From Inia geoffrensis (Eukaryota; Chordata; Mammalia; Artiodactyla; Iniidae): 64,000 nt of DNA. The notes beneath the pieces are model-generated. The model was not told the origin of the DNA, ran no database searches, and saw nothing but the letters and a program-made list of their open reading frames with translations. Position 1 is the stretch's first letter, and every line of letters begins with the position of its first letter. Positions 25,501 to 37,500 of this stretch are shown here, one piece after another. The DNA is taken from NCBI GenBank assembly GCA_036417435.1, contig CM070903.1, positions 61,356,001 to 61,420,000 on the forward strand. The letters are read 5' to 3'. A program made the translations under genes and the position numbers.

Positions 25501-28500
25501 TTCTCTGTGATGGCCACAGCCTCCTGGCTGGTCTCCTATTGCTAAGTCCCGGAAGAGATTTCATCATGTCCACCCCACCCCATGTTCCTCCCCACACAGA
25601 TGAAAACTGTCTGAAATAGGCATAATTCTAAGATGGCCCCCAAGATTTATGCACTGTAGAACTAGTAGAAATCCTGTGATTGGATTACAAATCAACAGAC
25701 TGAGTAAATCAAAAAGGAGATTATCTTGGGTGAGCCTGACCTAACTGGGTGAGCCCTTGAAAGGGACTGAGCTCTTCCTTAATTCAGAGAGATTCAAAGC
25801 ATGAGAAATTATCCTCCTGGCCTGCAAGGGGCAAACTGCTATGTTTGGGAAAAGATCATTTGGCAAGGAACAGCAAAAGGCCTATATGAGCTGAGAACAG
25901 CCCCTGGTTGACAACCACCAAGAAAGTGGGAACCTCAATCTTATAACTGGAAGGAACTGAATTCTACTGACTACCTGAATAAGTTTGGAAGACGAAAACA
26001 CAAGTCAGCCTACACCTCATTTTCAGCTTTGTGAGACCCTTAGAAGAGAACCTACCTACCTGGTACACAGACTTTTTGACCTGTGAGATTAAAAATGGAT
26101 AAAAGGTCACTACATTTGTGATAATTTGTTACACAGCAACAGAAAACAAATACAACGTCAATACTTAGCCTTCCTCAACATGACCCCAACTTGCCCAGCC
26201 AATCTGACCTCCCGTTGGACCCTGACACTTACATATAACTGCAGCCATACTGGCCTAGTGACGGGTTATCTTCAACAGTCTTTGTTCAATCCATTATCCC
26301 TTTCCCTTCCCTGGGTAGCTCATTTTTTCTCTCCTTTAATCCCAGATCAGCTCTCCAGTAACCTTCCCAGTCCTTCTATCTTACAGAGACCTCTAACTCT
26401 GAATGCATAGCACTCCTATGCCAATCAATCATGTTGCCCTTCTGCATGCATTATTGGATTTGCCTCATGGCTGGTGAGAGATAGACCCCATAGGATTTAA
26501 ATTACTTAATGGCTCAAATCATCTTATAGCCTTGGTATTCCATATAGGTCCTTGTACAAAGCAAGTAGTAAGAAGCTGTTGACTGATTGCCTCATGGACT
26601 CTGAAGGCCTCCTTCCTCATAAGAGGACAATTCTAATCCTAGGCCAGCTCAAGGGATCTAATATATATAGCTGGGTCTACATATGCTCTATTTATTTATT
26701 TATTTATTTATTTATTTATTATTGAAGTATAGTTGAGTTACAATGTGTTAGTTTCAGGTATACAGCAAAGTGAATCAGTTATATATACATTACTTTTCAG
26801 ATTCTTTTCCCATATAGGTTATTACAAAATATTGAGTATAGTTCCTGTGCTATACAGTAGGTCCTTGCTTTATCTATTTTATATATAGTAGCGTGTATAT
26901 GTTACTCCCAAATTCCTAATTTATCTGTCCCATCCACCTTTCCCCTTTGGTAAGCATAAGTATTTTTCTATGTCTGTGAGTCTGTTTCTGTTTTGTAAGT
27001 AAGTTCACCTGTATCATTTTTTTTAGATTCCATGTATAAGCGATATATGATATTTGTCTCTCTCTGTCTAACTTCACTTAGTATGATAATCTCTAGGTCC
27101 ATCCATGTTGCTGCAAATGGCATTATTTCATTCTTTTTTTATGACTATTATTCCATTGTGTATATATACCACATCTTCTTTATTCATTCATCTGTTGATG
27201 GACATTTAGGTTGCTTCCATGTCTTGGCAATGGTAAATAGTACATATGCTCAATTTTTCATTGTCTCGTCAGTGTCCAGGGAACCTGGAGGCCAGATGCA
27301 GAGCAGGAACCCCCTTAGCTCCTCTTGTGCACCTCAAGGCTTGGGCCTGAGGAAGGGAAGGACAGACCCTGGGCTGGAGGGGGTGGGGTAGTGCTCCCCG
27401 CTGCTCCTCCTATATGTGCCAGTCACCTGACTCATCTGCCTCATATGCATCTGGCCTTAGAGTTCATGTGTTAACATTTGTATCCCCAAAGAGCAGCCTG
27501 AGAGTCAGCTCTGAGGGCTGAGATGGAGGTAGACTCTGCAGAACTTGGCCTTGGCACCCTAACATGTGACAGAGGTGGCTTCTTTGTCAAGAGGGAGGAA
27601 TAGAGTCCTTATTTAATAAGGTCAAATTATGATCCCACCACCAACCTCAAGGAAGGCCCATGACAACCCAGATCCCTTCTCCTGATGCACATACACTATA
27701 GATCCTCCATTGAATCCCTAACTTGGCGATGAGGGAGCAGGGCAAGCAGCACCTGGCACTCCTCCAGGCCTCCCACTCTCTCAGGACTTCCGACTCTGCT
27801 GGGGCAGTGAGCTGGGGCTTCACGTCAAATATGTCAACCAGGGTCTGGCCCTTAGCAGTGATCCCTGAGGCACCGTGGAGGAGAGGCTGAGCCTGAAGCC
27901 CCACAGCTGTCCTGGCCAAACAGCTGATGAGGGTCAGGAAGGAAAGGTATGGCACACTTCTTCCTGTCCAGACCTGTTGGCCTTCATTTACATAATGACC
28001 TTGGATGTAAAAGAACCCGACCATTCCATAATTTGGTAGTGTGCTGCTAAATGCCTAACAACTGGCTATGCAGGTGAAAAAAAGCCCTAATTTATACCAT
28101 TTGTCAGTTTCTGTGGTACAAATACTCCCACCATTGTCCCCTTCAAGTTACACCAATGATTTAATAACCAGCTCAAAAAACTAAAATTTTGCCAATCAGT
28201 TCTCACTAGCCATTACAAGCTGACTCCAAGCCCACCACTGAATGTTGCACACTTTCCTAGATCCGCTTTAATATCCAGCAACTTCTTGGAGACGCCCATT
28301 AATTCAATGAGTCAGTAAGTGTAGGGAGCATTGGCTCCATTTTATAAAGGAGGAATCAAGGCCATAGAGAGGTTACAGGATGAAATCAAGTTCCCACAGC
28401 TGGTGGTAGCAGTCTCCGAGGCCAGGTCTCTCCTGGGTGCCCTGCTCCCTGCCAAGGGCACTGCAAGTCTCTGAGGCCTTACGGGGGACAAGGGCTTCCT

Positions 28501-31500
28501 CAGGAAACGTGACACTGAAACGTGGTTTGTACTTTGACAGCATCACCGCTACCCAGAACTGAGTTTCCCCATCAATTAGCTTGATTGTATTAATTTCCTG
28601 GGGGTCCTGTTAAAACACATATTCCAAGGCCACACCCTTGGATACTTGTTCCACTCCGGAAGTTTGTATTTTTAACAAGCAAGTGCATCTTATAAGATTA
28701 GACAAGTTGGAGAAAGTCTGCATTAGGGAAAATTTCTGTGTCAAAACTCTTGCTAACTTGGGTAAGAAGTGAGAGATGAGACTACGTTTACCACTGTTAC
28801 ATTTATATATTTTTTCTTCTTAGTTTTAAAACATGATTAAACTTTTAGAATAAATGAGACCCCCCCCACCCCACCCCGCCTCCGCCAAATTTGTTTCTAG
28901 GGTGAAGAACGCCAGGAAGCTTGCCTTCGGGGCTGAAACACAGAGGCTGTTCCGGCATTGGCCATCGGAGGGCACCAGAATGCAGCAAGAACCCAGCCAG
29001 CGCGGCGGGGTGAGAAGTTCACGGCTCACCTGGGGGCTCTCCCGGCCCCCAGTGGGGAGACGGGGAGGGAAAGCTCGGACCCCCTGGTTCCTGCAGCCCT
29101 GCAGGGACCCTGAATTCCAACTCAAGCAGACTGCTCAGCCTCTGATCTCCTCCCGAATCGATCGCAGATGACCGACCGCAGGCCAGGGCAGGGCTGGGCG
29201 TGGGCCCGATGCGCTCACCCGGCTCTTCCGGATCTTCGGTCAGAGCGCAAGCGCGCGCTGCGCGTGCTTGCCCGATCGCTGCCTGGCCAGCCAGCCGCCT
29301 CCCTTTGAGCTCCTAGCTTTTTGGGTCTTTTCTGGCGTGGCCGGAACGCTGGCAGTGTGCTCAGTGGGTAAGTCAATGGACGTTGGAAACAGACTGATTA
29401 GCGTCTGAATCCCGCTTGGCCTGCCGCTGAACCTTGTGACCTGGACCACAGATGTGACTTCTTTGAGACCCAGTTTCCTCATCGCACAAGGGGGATAATG
29501 AGTCCGCCTGATAGAGCTGTTATGCGTATTGAATGCGATGATCTCTGGGAAGTTTTTTAGCACAATGCCCGGTCCATCTTAAGCATTCAAAAAACAGTTT
29601 TATTATTATTGTCATTATTATTGTGCTAGCCCAAGGGATCTGTGATTGTTCATATCAGTGAGTTTAGGGGTGTCTGCCCCTTATTCCTAATTATCAGGGA
29701 ACATTAAATTTATTTATTTCTCAAACAAACAAATATACAGCACTTTCTAGGTGCCAGGCAACTGTTCGAAGTCCTTTACAAACATTAACTCATTTACTCT
29801 TCATAACAACACTTTTGCTCTGATCTCCCCTAAACAGGTCAGGGAACTGAGGCCCAGAGAGGTTAACTGACTTGCTCAAGTTCACCTTGCTATTAAGTGA
29901 AAGAACCAGGATTTCCAGCCAGGCAGAGTGACCCAGAGCTAGGGGCCCAGAGTAGGCTAAGCCTCTGAGACAGGCAGTGAGCTGGAGTAGAAAGAGGCTG
30001 TGGCTGAATCCCCTCTCCTGCACCTACCAGCTGTGTGGTCTGGGCAAGGTTACCCACACAGTCTAGTCTTAAGAACCCTTACCTGTAGAGTGCGGGTAAT
30101 ACACCTACCTTGCTGGTATGTCGTGAGGGTTAGCGATAATGACAAGCTCTTGGTGTCCGGCACGTAGTACATGCTAAAGAAATGGTAGCTGTTTCTACCG
30201 CTGTTGCCTTTAGATTCACTCAGGTTAGGATTAGCACAGAGGGAGCCAGGGCATTGAAGACAAAGGAAGTGTGACTGGTTTAGTCCCAGGAAATAGCACC
30301 TAGAGAACTGGGTGCTGGCATGGCCAGAGGCCCCTCCCTCGGTGTCCCATCCCCGCCTCCACCAATGAAGGGGCCAGACAGACCGGTGGTGTGGGAGTTG
30401 GGAGACTCAAGTTCTAGTTTCAGACCTAAGAGGCTACGGGTCCCCGTGGGGGCATTTAGTTTAACTCATTCCTGCACAAATGAGTTAAACTCTAACGCCC
30501 CTTACGACTCCCAATTCTGTGACGGGGGTCCGTGGGCTTGTCACTCTGCTGAAGCTTTCAGGATCCTCACAGAATTTGACCTCTGCCTGGGGCCCTGGCC
30601 CCAAGTGGGAGGTGTGTGTGTGTGTGTGCGTGTGTGAAAAGAGGAAGGTGCGTCCCGGGGAAGCGGCAGTGGGGGAGGAAGGAGGCTGGGCTGGGTGGGA
30701 GGACCTGAGTCTAACTCCCCTTCTGGGTTTAATGAGCCCCCGAGCTCTGTGAGGTCTGCTTTTCACCACCTTTTATTTGGTCAGACAGGGGGCTCAATAA
30801 AACTTTAGTTCCGTGGACTCCCCTCACGGAATGGTTGAAGGAGAAAGCTTTTTGCAAATGACTGGAAAGCCCTTTGCAAATATAAAGTGCTTATTTAGAT
30901 GCAAACTAAAAATCCAAGGTGCCTGTGACTCATCTGGTACCTATTGTGCTCGCTGCAGAGACGCGGAGGCTTGCCTGTGTGATGGGTGCCGTTTGAGAGC
31001 CACTTAAAGAACTCCCTGGTGAATGAATTTGGTTGCATTATTCCTGGGCTCCTTGCGGAGGACTCGAATTCTCACCGCTTGCTCGGATCTTGTCCTGCTC
31101 CTTTGACACTTTCTCAGCCCTCTCCCCGAGTTAGTTCTGACCCAGGATGTGGCGGGAGGGGGCTGGCCTACTGGGAGGCAAGGAGCCAAGGGCGGGTTAG
31201 GGGGTTGTGCTCACCCACTCTGCTTTTTACAAAAGGAAAGGCGGCATTAATCCCAACATCCAGAGCTATGCCTACGAATCTAATGACAATGGCATTACTT
31301 GCTTTCAAAAACCCTTTTATCATTTCCTTTTCTTTCCTATCTCTTACCACCCTGTTATTACAGATCAGGGCTTCATGACCAAAAAATGCTGAATCCATTT
31401 GGTCAAGTTTGTCAGACGGGTGACTAGCATTGTGTGAAGACCAAAGGTCTGCATGAATGACTGCATTTTTAATGAATTGACCAACTATTTGGCATCCCAT

Positions 31501-34500
31501 GAACAGAATTTAATGCTGTGTACTGCAAACTGCTGTGAAGGGTAATGGAGACGGCTTTTCCAAGGCCTATTTTCAGTCCTAGAAGAGAAAGGAGGCTCCA
31601 TATTGAAGTTTGGTGGGATTGGTTCATATAGACCTACAGGCCAAGAGGGGTGCATCCTTGTCCTTTGCGGTCTAAGGCAGGACATGTTCCTCAGGTTGCA
31701 GGTAGGTGAATGGTATGCATTCTGGGAGTTCTCCCTGTATGGGACAGAAGCCAGTTCAAGGTTTGTTCTTGTTGGTTGTATCTACTAGGTGGTGCAAGCA
31801 GAAGTGTGTGTTAAGCATGACCGCTGCCAGCAAAATGGTGCTTTTGTGCAAGTTACAAAAAGATACCCTCTCCTGGCTGGTAAAGGGCACCCTCTCTTGG
31901 TTCACTCAAGGCTTGGCAATGAAGCCCTTGGCTGAATTCAGTTCCCACAGTCCAGTACACAGCCTGCACTGCATCACCTGTCAGCGGCATGTGTGAGAAT
32001 GTGTGTGGGTGGAGTGTATAGGCACACTTTCCAAGATGGTAGAGGGTAGGGTCGGAACTGGAAGGCCGCGAGGGGGCTGTCCCAGAGCCTCTTCTAGAAG
32101 CTCTCTTTATACAGTTCTTCCCTCCCTCCCCCAAGGCTGATCTGATCCTACTCTCTCATGTCCTTTCTGAAGGTGCATGTTTGTGGTATAAGCATTGGCT
32201 ACCCTCAGGCAGGGACCACCGGATTCAGGATTCAGTTAATATTCCCTTTTTTTTGGCCGCACCAGGTGGCTTGCGGAATCTTAGTTCCCTTGCCAGGGAC
32301 TGAACCTGTGCCCTCGGCAGTGAAAGTGCGGAGCCTTAACCACTGGAAGGCCAGGGAAATTCCCTGGTTTAATATTCCTTGTTCAAAGCTCTGTAATAGG
32401 CACAGCAGGGAAATGCACAGGTAATGAGGAACTAGGATGATGTAATAGTTTGGGGTGGTGGAGGTGATGATATAGCAAACCAGATACAGTCTATTACTTC
32501 TGTAAATGATATATTTCTGAAAGCATGTACTAAAACATGTACTAAATGTCCGGAAATCACAAAAAACTTAGAAGTTATTGGAGGAATTCTGTTCTCAGAG
32601 AGCTAAAAATATTATAAAATCACTAACTATCCCTTCACTTTTTAACAGCTTTATCAAGATATAATTTGCATACCACACAATTCATCTAAGTATACAAATC
32701 AATGTGGATTTTTGGGGTATATTTACAGTTATGCAACTGTATCCCTTTATTTTTAACACATTCTTTAATGGTATTAGTTTCACCATTATGGACATGTTCT
32801 TTAATTTTCCTTCTCATGCTAGCCAATCAAGTAATAAAAGTCAAGTGATAGCCAAGCAAATGATAAAAGTCAAAGCCCGCCGAGTTGACTGGTTGGGTTT
32901 GCAGTATCACTGGAGGATAGGGTTTTCATGCCCATTCTTTGGTTACACACATGCAAGGAAGTTTAGGGCTGTTGATACAGAGGGCACAACAGTGGGTCAC
33001 GTGAATGTCACACTTGGGGACATGAGGAGGACGTGTATTAAGACTCCTGCAAAGGGAGCCTGGAGATGCTACAAATGGTTACAGAGGAAGCACTGTGAGA
33101 GTACAGGGGTGACTGAATTAAGCTGTAGACATTTGGAAGGGCTTCACGGAAAGGGGGGCCAGTGTGATCGGCCTTGGAGCGTGAGTGGGCTAGAGGGAAA
33201 CCCAGAAAGAGACGAGATTGAAAAAGTAATGTGAGGCCATATTGTGGAAAACTTTGAATCTTAGGCTGTGAAGGTAACTTCAGTTTTTATTCCACAGGCC
33301 AGGGAGACACTGAAGGGTTTTGAGTAGGGCAATAGACATTCAGGCTTTACTTCTGGGGGAATAATTCTGAGAGTGGTTGAAGGGCCAATTAGGAGGCTGT
33401 GGCAGAAGTCTAGGTGGGAGGTCACAGGGGCCCCAAATAAGCAGGTGAGGTAAGAAGGGAAAGATGGGTCACATTTAGAAAGCATTTCAGAAATAGAGTC
33501 TGTAAGCGTTGATTGCTTAGATGTGGGAGATGAGGAAGAGAAAGGTGTCGAACCAAATCCAAGTTTTCAGAAGAATGATGTTGTCAGTAAGAGATCATCA
33601 AGTCAAGATGGTTTGGTGCTGTGATGGTTTGATGGTTTGGTTTTTAACATTTTGCCTTGTAGGAGCCAGTGGTATATCCAGGAAGTAATGTGGTCTGGAT
33701 ATCAGGGGAGAAATTAGGGGTTAGGCTGGAGATTTGAGGAGCCTTAGCACAAAGCCTAAGATTGTTAACTTGGAGCCAGATAGACATGAATTCAAATCCT
33801 GGCACTGCTTCTCTGCTGTGTGACTGTGCAAATTCCTTAAGTAGTCTGAGAAGCTGGAAATGAAGATAGTAATAGTACCTGAGGGTTGTTGTGAAGAGGA
33901 AATGAGTTAAGGCTTTGTTGTGCCTTAGCACGATGTGCTAAATTCGCAGTAGATGGCAGATTTTATTTGGGGTCACCTGTTGGAGCTATGGAGTGGATGG
34001 ATAATATTCCTGGGAGAGACTGTAGGAAAAGAAGAGGTGGACGGGGACTTGGAGAAGGGAAGATTGGAGGCTCTTGATTGGCAACAGGGGCCACAAGCTC
34101 GAAAGCGACTTCCTTTCCCCAGGGCGCTCAGTGTCCTTGGAAAGACATGGCAGATGTCCTTGGAGCCATGGCAGATCTAAGACTCAGGGAGGGGAAAGGG
34201 AAAGAGGAGAGGAAACTGAAAGAGAGGAACAGAGGTCCCCAGAGCCGGGGTGGTACACTCTTAGGGACAGAGAATGATGTTACTCTGGTGGAACACACAA
34301 AGGCTCTAGTCAAAATCACAGAAATCCACTCCAGCAACCAAAAGGCAATTCTAAAAAACATCGTTCTTTGCTTGTTTTTCTTAAACTCTATGAAGGAAAT
34401 AAATAAATAGGGCACAGCCACATTTTCTAAAATTACCATTCTCCACTCCTCTCTCCCTCCTCACAGGTACTCCCAAGCTCCCAAGCTTTTCTCTCCCCTC

Positions 34501-37500
34501 TCTGTCTTTTGTCCCTGCTCTGTCTCCCTTCCTTTACCAAAACACAATAACAACAGGAACAGTCTCTCCTAACTGTGTCAGCTCATCTCACCTCTTTGTC
34601 CCCCTCACCTTTTCTCCCCACAAAAAATTAGGAATTACAAAAGCCCCAAGGGTGGTGCAAAAGCAAAACCACAATCCTCTGGGGGATAGGAAAGCTTATA
34701 GGATAGTTATTTCTCTCCTGTCACAGGAGTTTCCTCTCACCTACAAACCATCGCTTAAAAGAAAAAGAGAGAAAAGAAAATGTCCCAGAGTTAAGTTGTA
34801 CAGGGCAGTGACCCCAGTGCTCTCAGATGCAAAGCCTGTGCCTTGAATATGGCAAGAGCAGCTTCCCTAAGTGGTTTCCCCCACCACCTGACCTAGGCCA
34901 CCTCTCTCCTAAGTCTGGAAGGAAAGCCCAGCCTTACCTGTCGATGCTGATGGCACAGAGGTTCAGGATGCTGGCTGTACACATCATGACATCCAGAGTG
35001 ACGAAAACATCACAGCAAACTCGGCTGAAATTCCAGACTCCTCCTGTCACCTGGGTATCAGAGACAAGGATGTTAGTGTTTCCCCCCAGCGAAGAGACAG
35101 CAACCCCCTTGACTCTACCGCCTTCCCTAGGCTGCCCTGCACAGACGCAGACATGCCCTCCCTGTTGGTACAACATCATTACCAAGGGTAGGCAGGCATC
35201 GAGGGACTGTCAGACTGCCCAAGACTGGTCGCCCAAGAAAGGACAAATCCATAGAATGTTAGTGCTGGGAGGGATCTTCCAAATTAATTAGTCCAGCATT
35301 TCTCAAAGTGTGGTCCACAGCGGGGTGCTCATTAAAGATGTAGATTTCTGAACCCTCCTGAGTCACAGTCTCTGGATCTGGGGCCCATGAATCTTCATTT
35401 TTAAATAAATAAACCCCCCTGTCTCCCATCACACCAAGGTCTGTGAGTTGCTGATCTGGTTCAAACTCAGGAGGCAACTAAAGGTCATCGTGGTTAAGTG
35501 ATACGCCCATAGATGCACAGCTGGGAGTCAAAGAACTTGGGTGACTGCCAGATGTGTGCACCGTGTCAAAACTGCCTCTCTGAAGCCCCGCCCCCCCCTC
35601 CCCCCCCCAGTGGAGAGCTCGCCATATACCAGGAAATAAACTGAGAACACATTTTTCATAAAACTTACCTCCAAAATGAAAATCTATCTGGCTTCCGGTT
35701 TTGAAGCTTTAACAACATCTATAAGAGCCTATGTAAAATAAATCTGTGTCGTTGTGCCTGCCTTTGTCACCATGGTCCCACTCACCAAGAGGTCAGGGGG
35801 AAGGTGTGTCCACGGCATTGGAAAGAGGCCCAGATCCTCTCTACTATTCACGGAGTCACTGAGGATGGTTCTGACCTCACGCATTTACACATGTGTTCCA
35901 AGCTCCATAACTCCTCCGAGTAACACTTATAAGTAAGTCAGGAATTTAGGTAATTTAAGTTATATTCTAGCACATTTCGATTTTCTTTAAAAATTTTTTT
36001 ACATTACCTAATTGAGCCAGAGAGATATGCTAGGGAGATTATCACTTTCATCCACAAATGCCACTCTTGGGGCCCCGAGGCTTTTGCGCGTCTGCCAGAT
36101 TCCTGCCCTTGGGGCTGCCATTCTTGGGCACCATGGTTCTCAAGGGGAAACCTGTGGAGCTTTGTACCCCAGGCTGTAGCTGGGTGTTCATGTTATCTCT
36201 GCTGGGCAGGCCCAATGGCTATTCAAGAGAAAAGGGAGTGAAACATAGGTACAGTAGCCTCTGAAGTAGGTTCTCAAGGATAAAAGCTACAAAAAATAGT
36301 GCATGAAGATGCTGTTGGCCCTCTGTCTAATTTTTCTCATCTAAGATGCTGGCTATATCACCAGGCCACTTGACTATACATCATTGTTTTATGACACTAA
36401 TGCCAGTTCCTGAAAGGCTCTCTCTCTTTCCCCTTCCCTACTAATTTCTTTCCCTTTAGATTTATTTCCTTTTCAGCGTTTGATCTTTTCCCTATATTTG
36501 GTCATTTCCAAGCTCTACTATGAGAAACTCTGATAGAAAATATTTTGTTTAAAAGCAACAATGAAAAGTTCAAACTAGTGTTGAAGTCATCATTTTTGTT
36601 CATTTAGTTGTGGATTTACTTTCTCTCTTTTAGTCCAACCATTTGGCTGTATGTAAATAAAAGCGAAATATGAATTTTAAAGGAATTCTGAGAATGAAAA
36701 CTTTTTTAAAGGGACATGTATAGTCATAACACAATGAGAGGAACCAGGAGAATAGAAGATGGTTTTGCTCAATCCATAGGACAGTTGTATGTTGTAAAAG
36801 CTTCTTGCAAAAGGTGAAATTTGTATACTAAATCTCTTTTAAAATATGTTTACTATGCTATTTACGTCTTAAATTGGGGAAAACCACTTTTTTTTTTTTT
36901 TTGGAAAATTGTGAGTGCCCATTTGTGTACATGTGTTGGGGGACAGTGTAGGTGAGAGAGGATCATTAGAACAATAGAAAATTGCAGGCTGGCTGGATGC
37001 CCTGTTCGTTCATTTGTTTGCTCATTTGTCCATTCATTCATTCATAAAACAAGTACTGTGAAACTCCTAATACTTAGTTCATTGGAGGAGGGTGTTATGT
37101 GCTTTAAATTGTTTAAAAAAAATTATTTAATTTATTTATTTTTGACTGTTTTGGGTCTTCATTGCTGCACGTGGGCTTTCTCTAGTTGCGGTGAGCAGAA
37201 GCTACTCTTCGTTGCGAGTGTGTGGGCTTCTCATTGCAGAGGCTTCTCTTGTTGTGGAGCACAGGCTCTAGGCATGCGGGCTTCAGTAGTCGTGGCTCAC
37301 GGGCTCTAGAGCGCAGGCTCAGTAGTTGTGGCGCACGGGCTTAGTTGCTCTGCGGCATTTGGGATCTTACCAGCCCAGTGCTCAAACCTGTGTCCCCTGC
37401 ATTGGCATGCAGATTCTTAACCATTGCACCACCAGGGAAGCCCTGTTATGTGTTTTAAGAGGTTTTTAAAAAAGATCTTCAGGCCCTGTTCTTGAAGAGA

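Larger units (their letters stand above)
23945..34937 (-). other. DRD3: DRD3 coding intron 2
   Basis: An 11.0-kb intron. It holds two MLT1 LTRs in opposite orientations (24486-24845 and 25610-26150), an L1 3' end (26690-27265), a CpG-dense patch (28990-29300), two MIRs, a short CHR SINE (32249-32364) and a long L2 (32930-33750). The stretches 27270-28550 and 30200-32230 show nothing I can name. Confidence 0.9.

Noticed and set aside
28854..29171. 105-codon plus-strand frame across the CpG-dense patch
   Set aside because: GC-rich DNA lengthens chance frames; no family resemblance or clear splice sites. The patch is kept as a regulatory candidate only.
32704..33234. 176-codon plus-strand open frame
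   Set aside because: It runs through an L1M fragment and an L2 element, resembles no protein family I know, and has no splice or promoter context.
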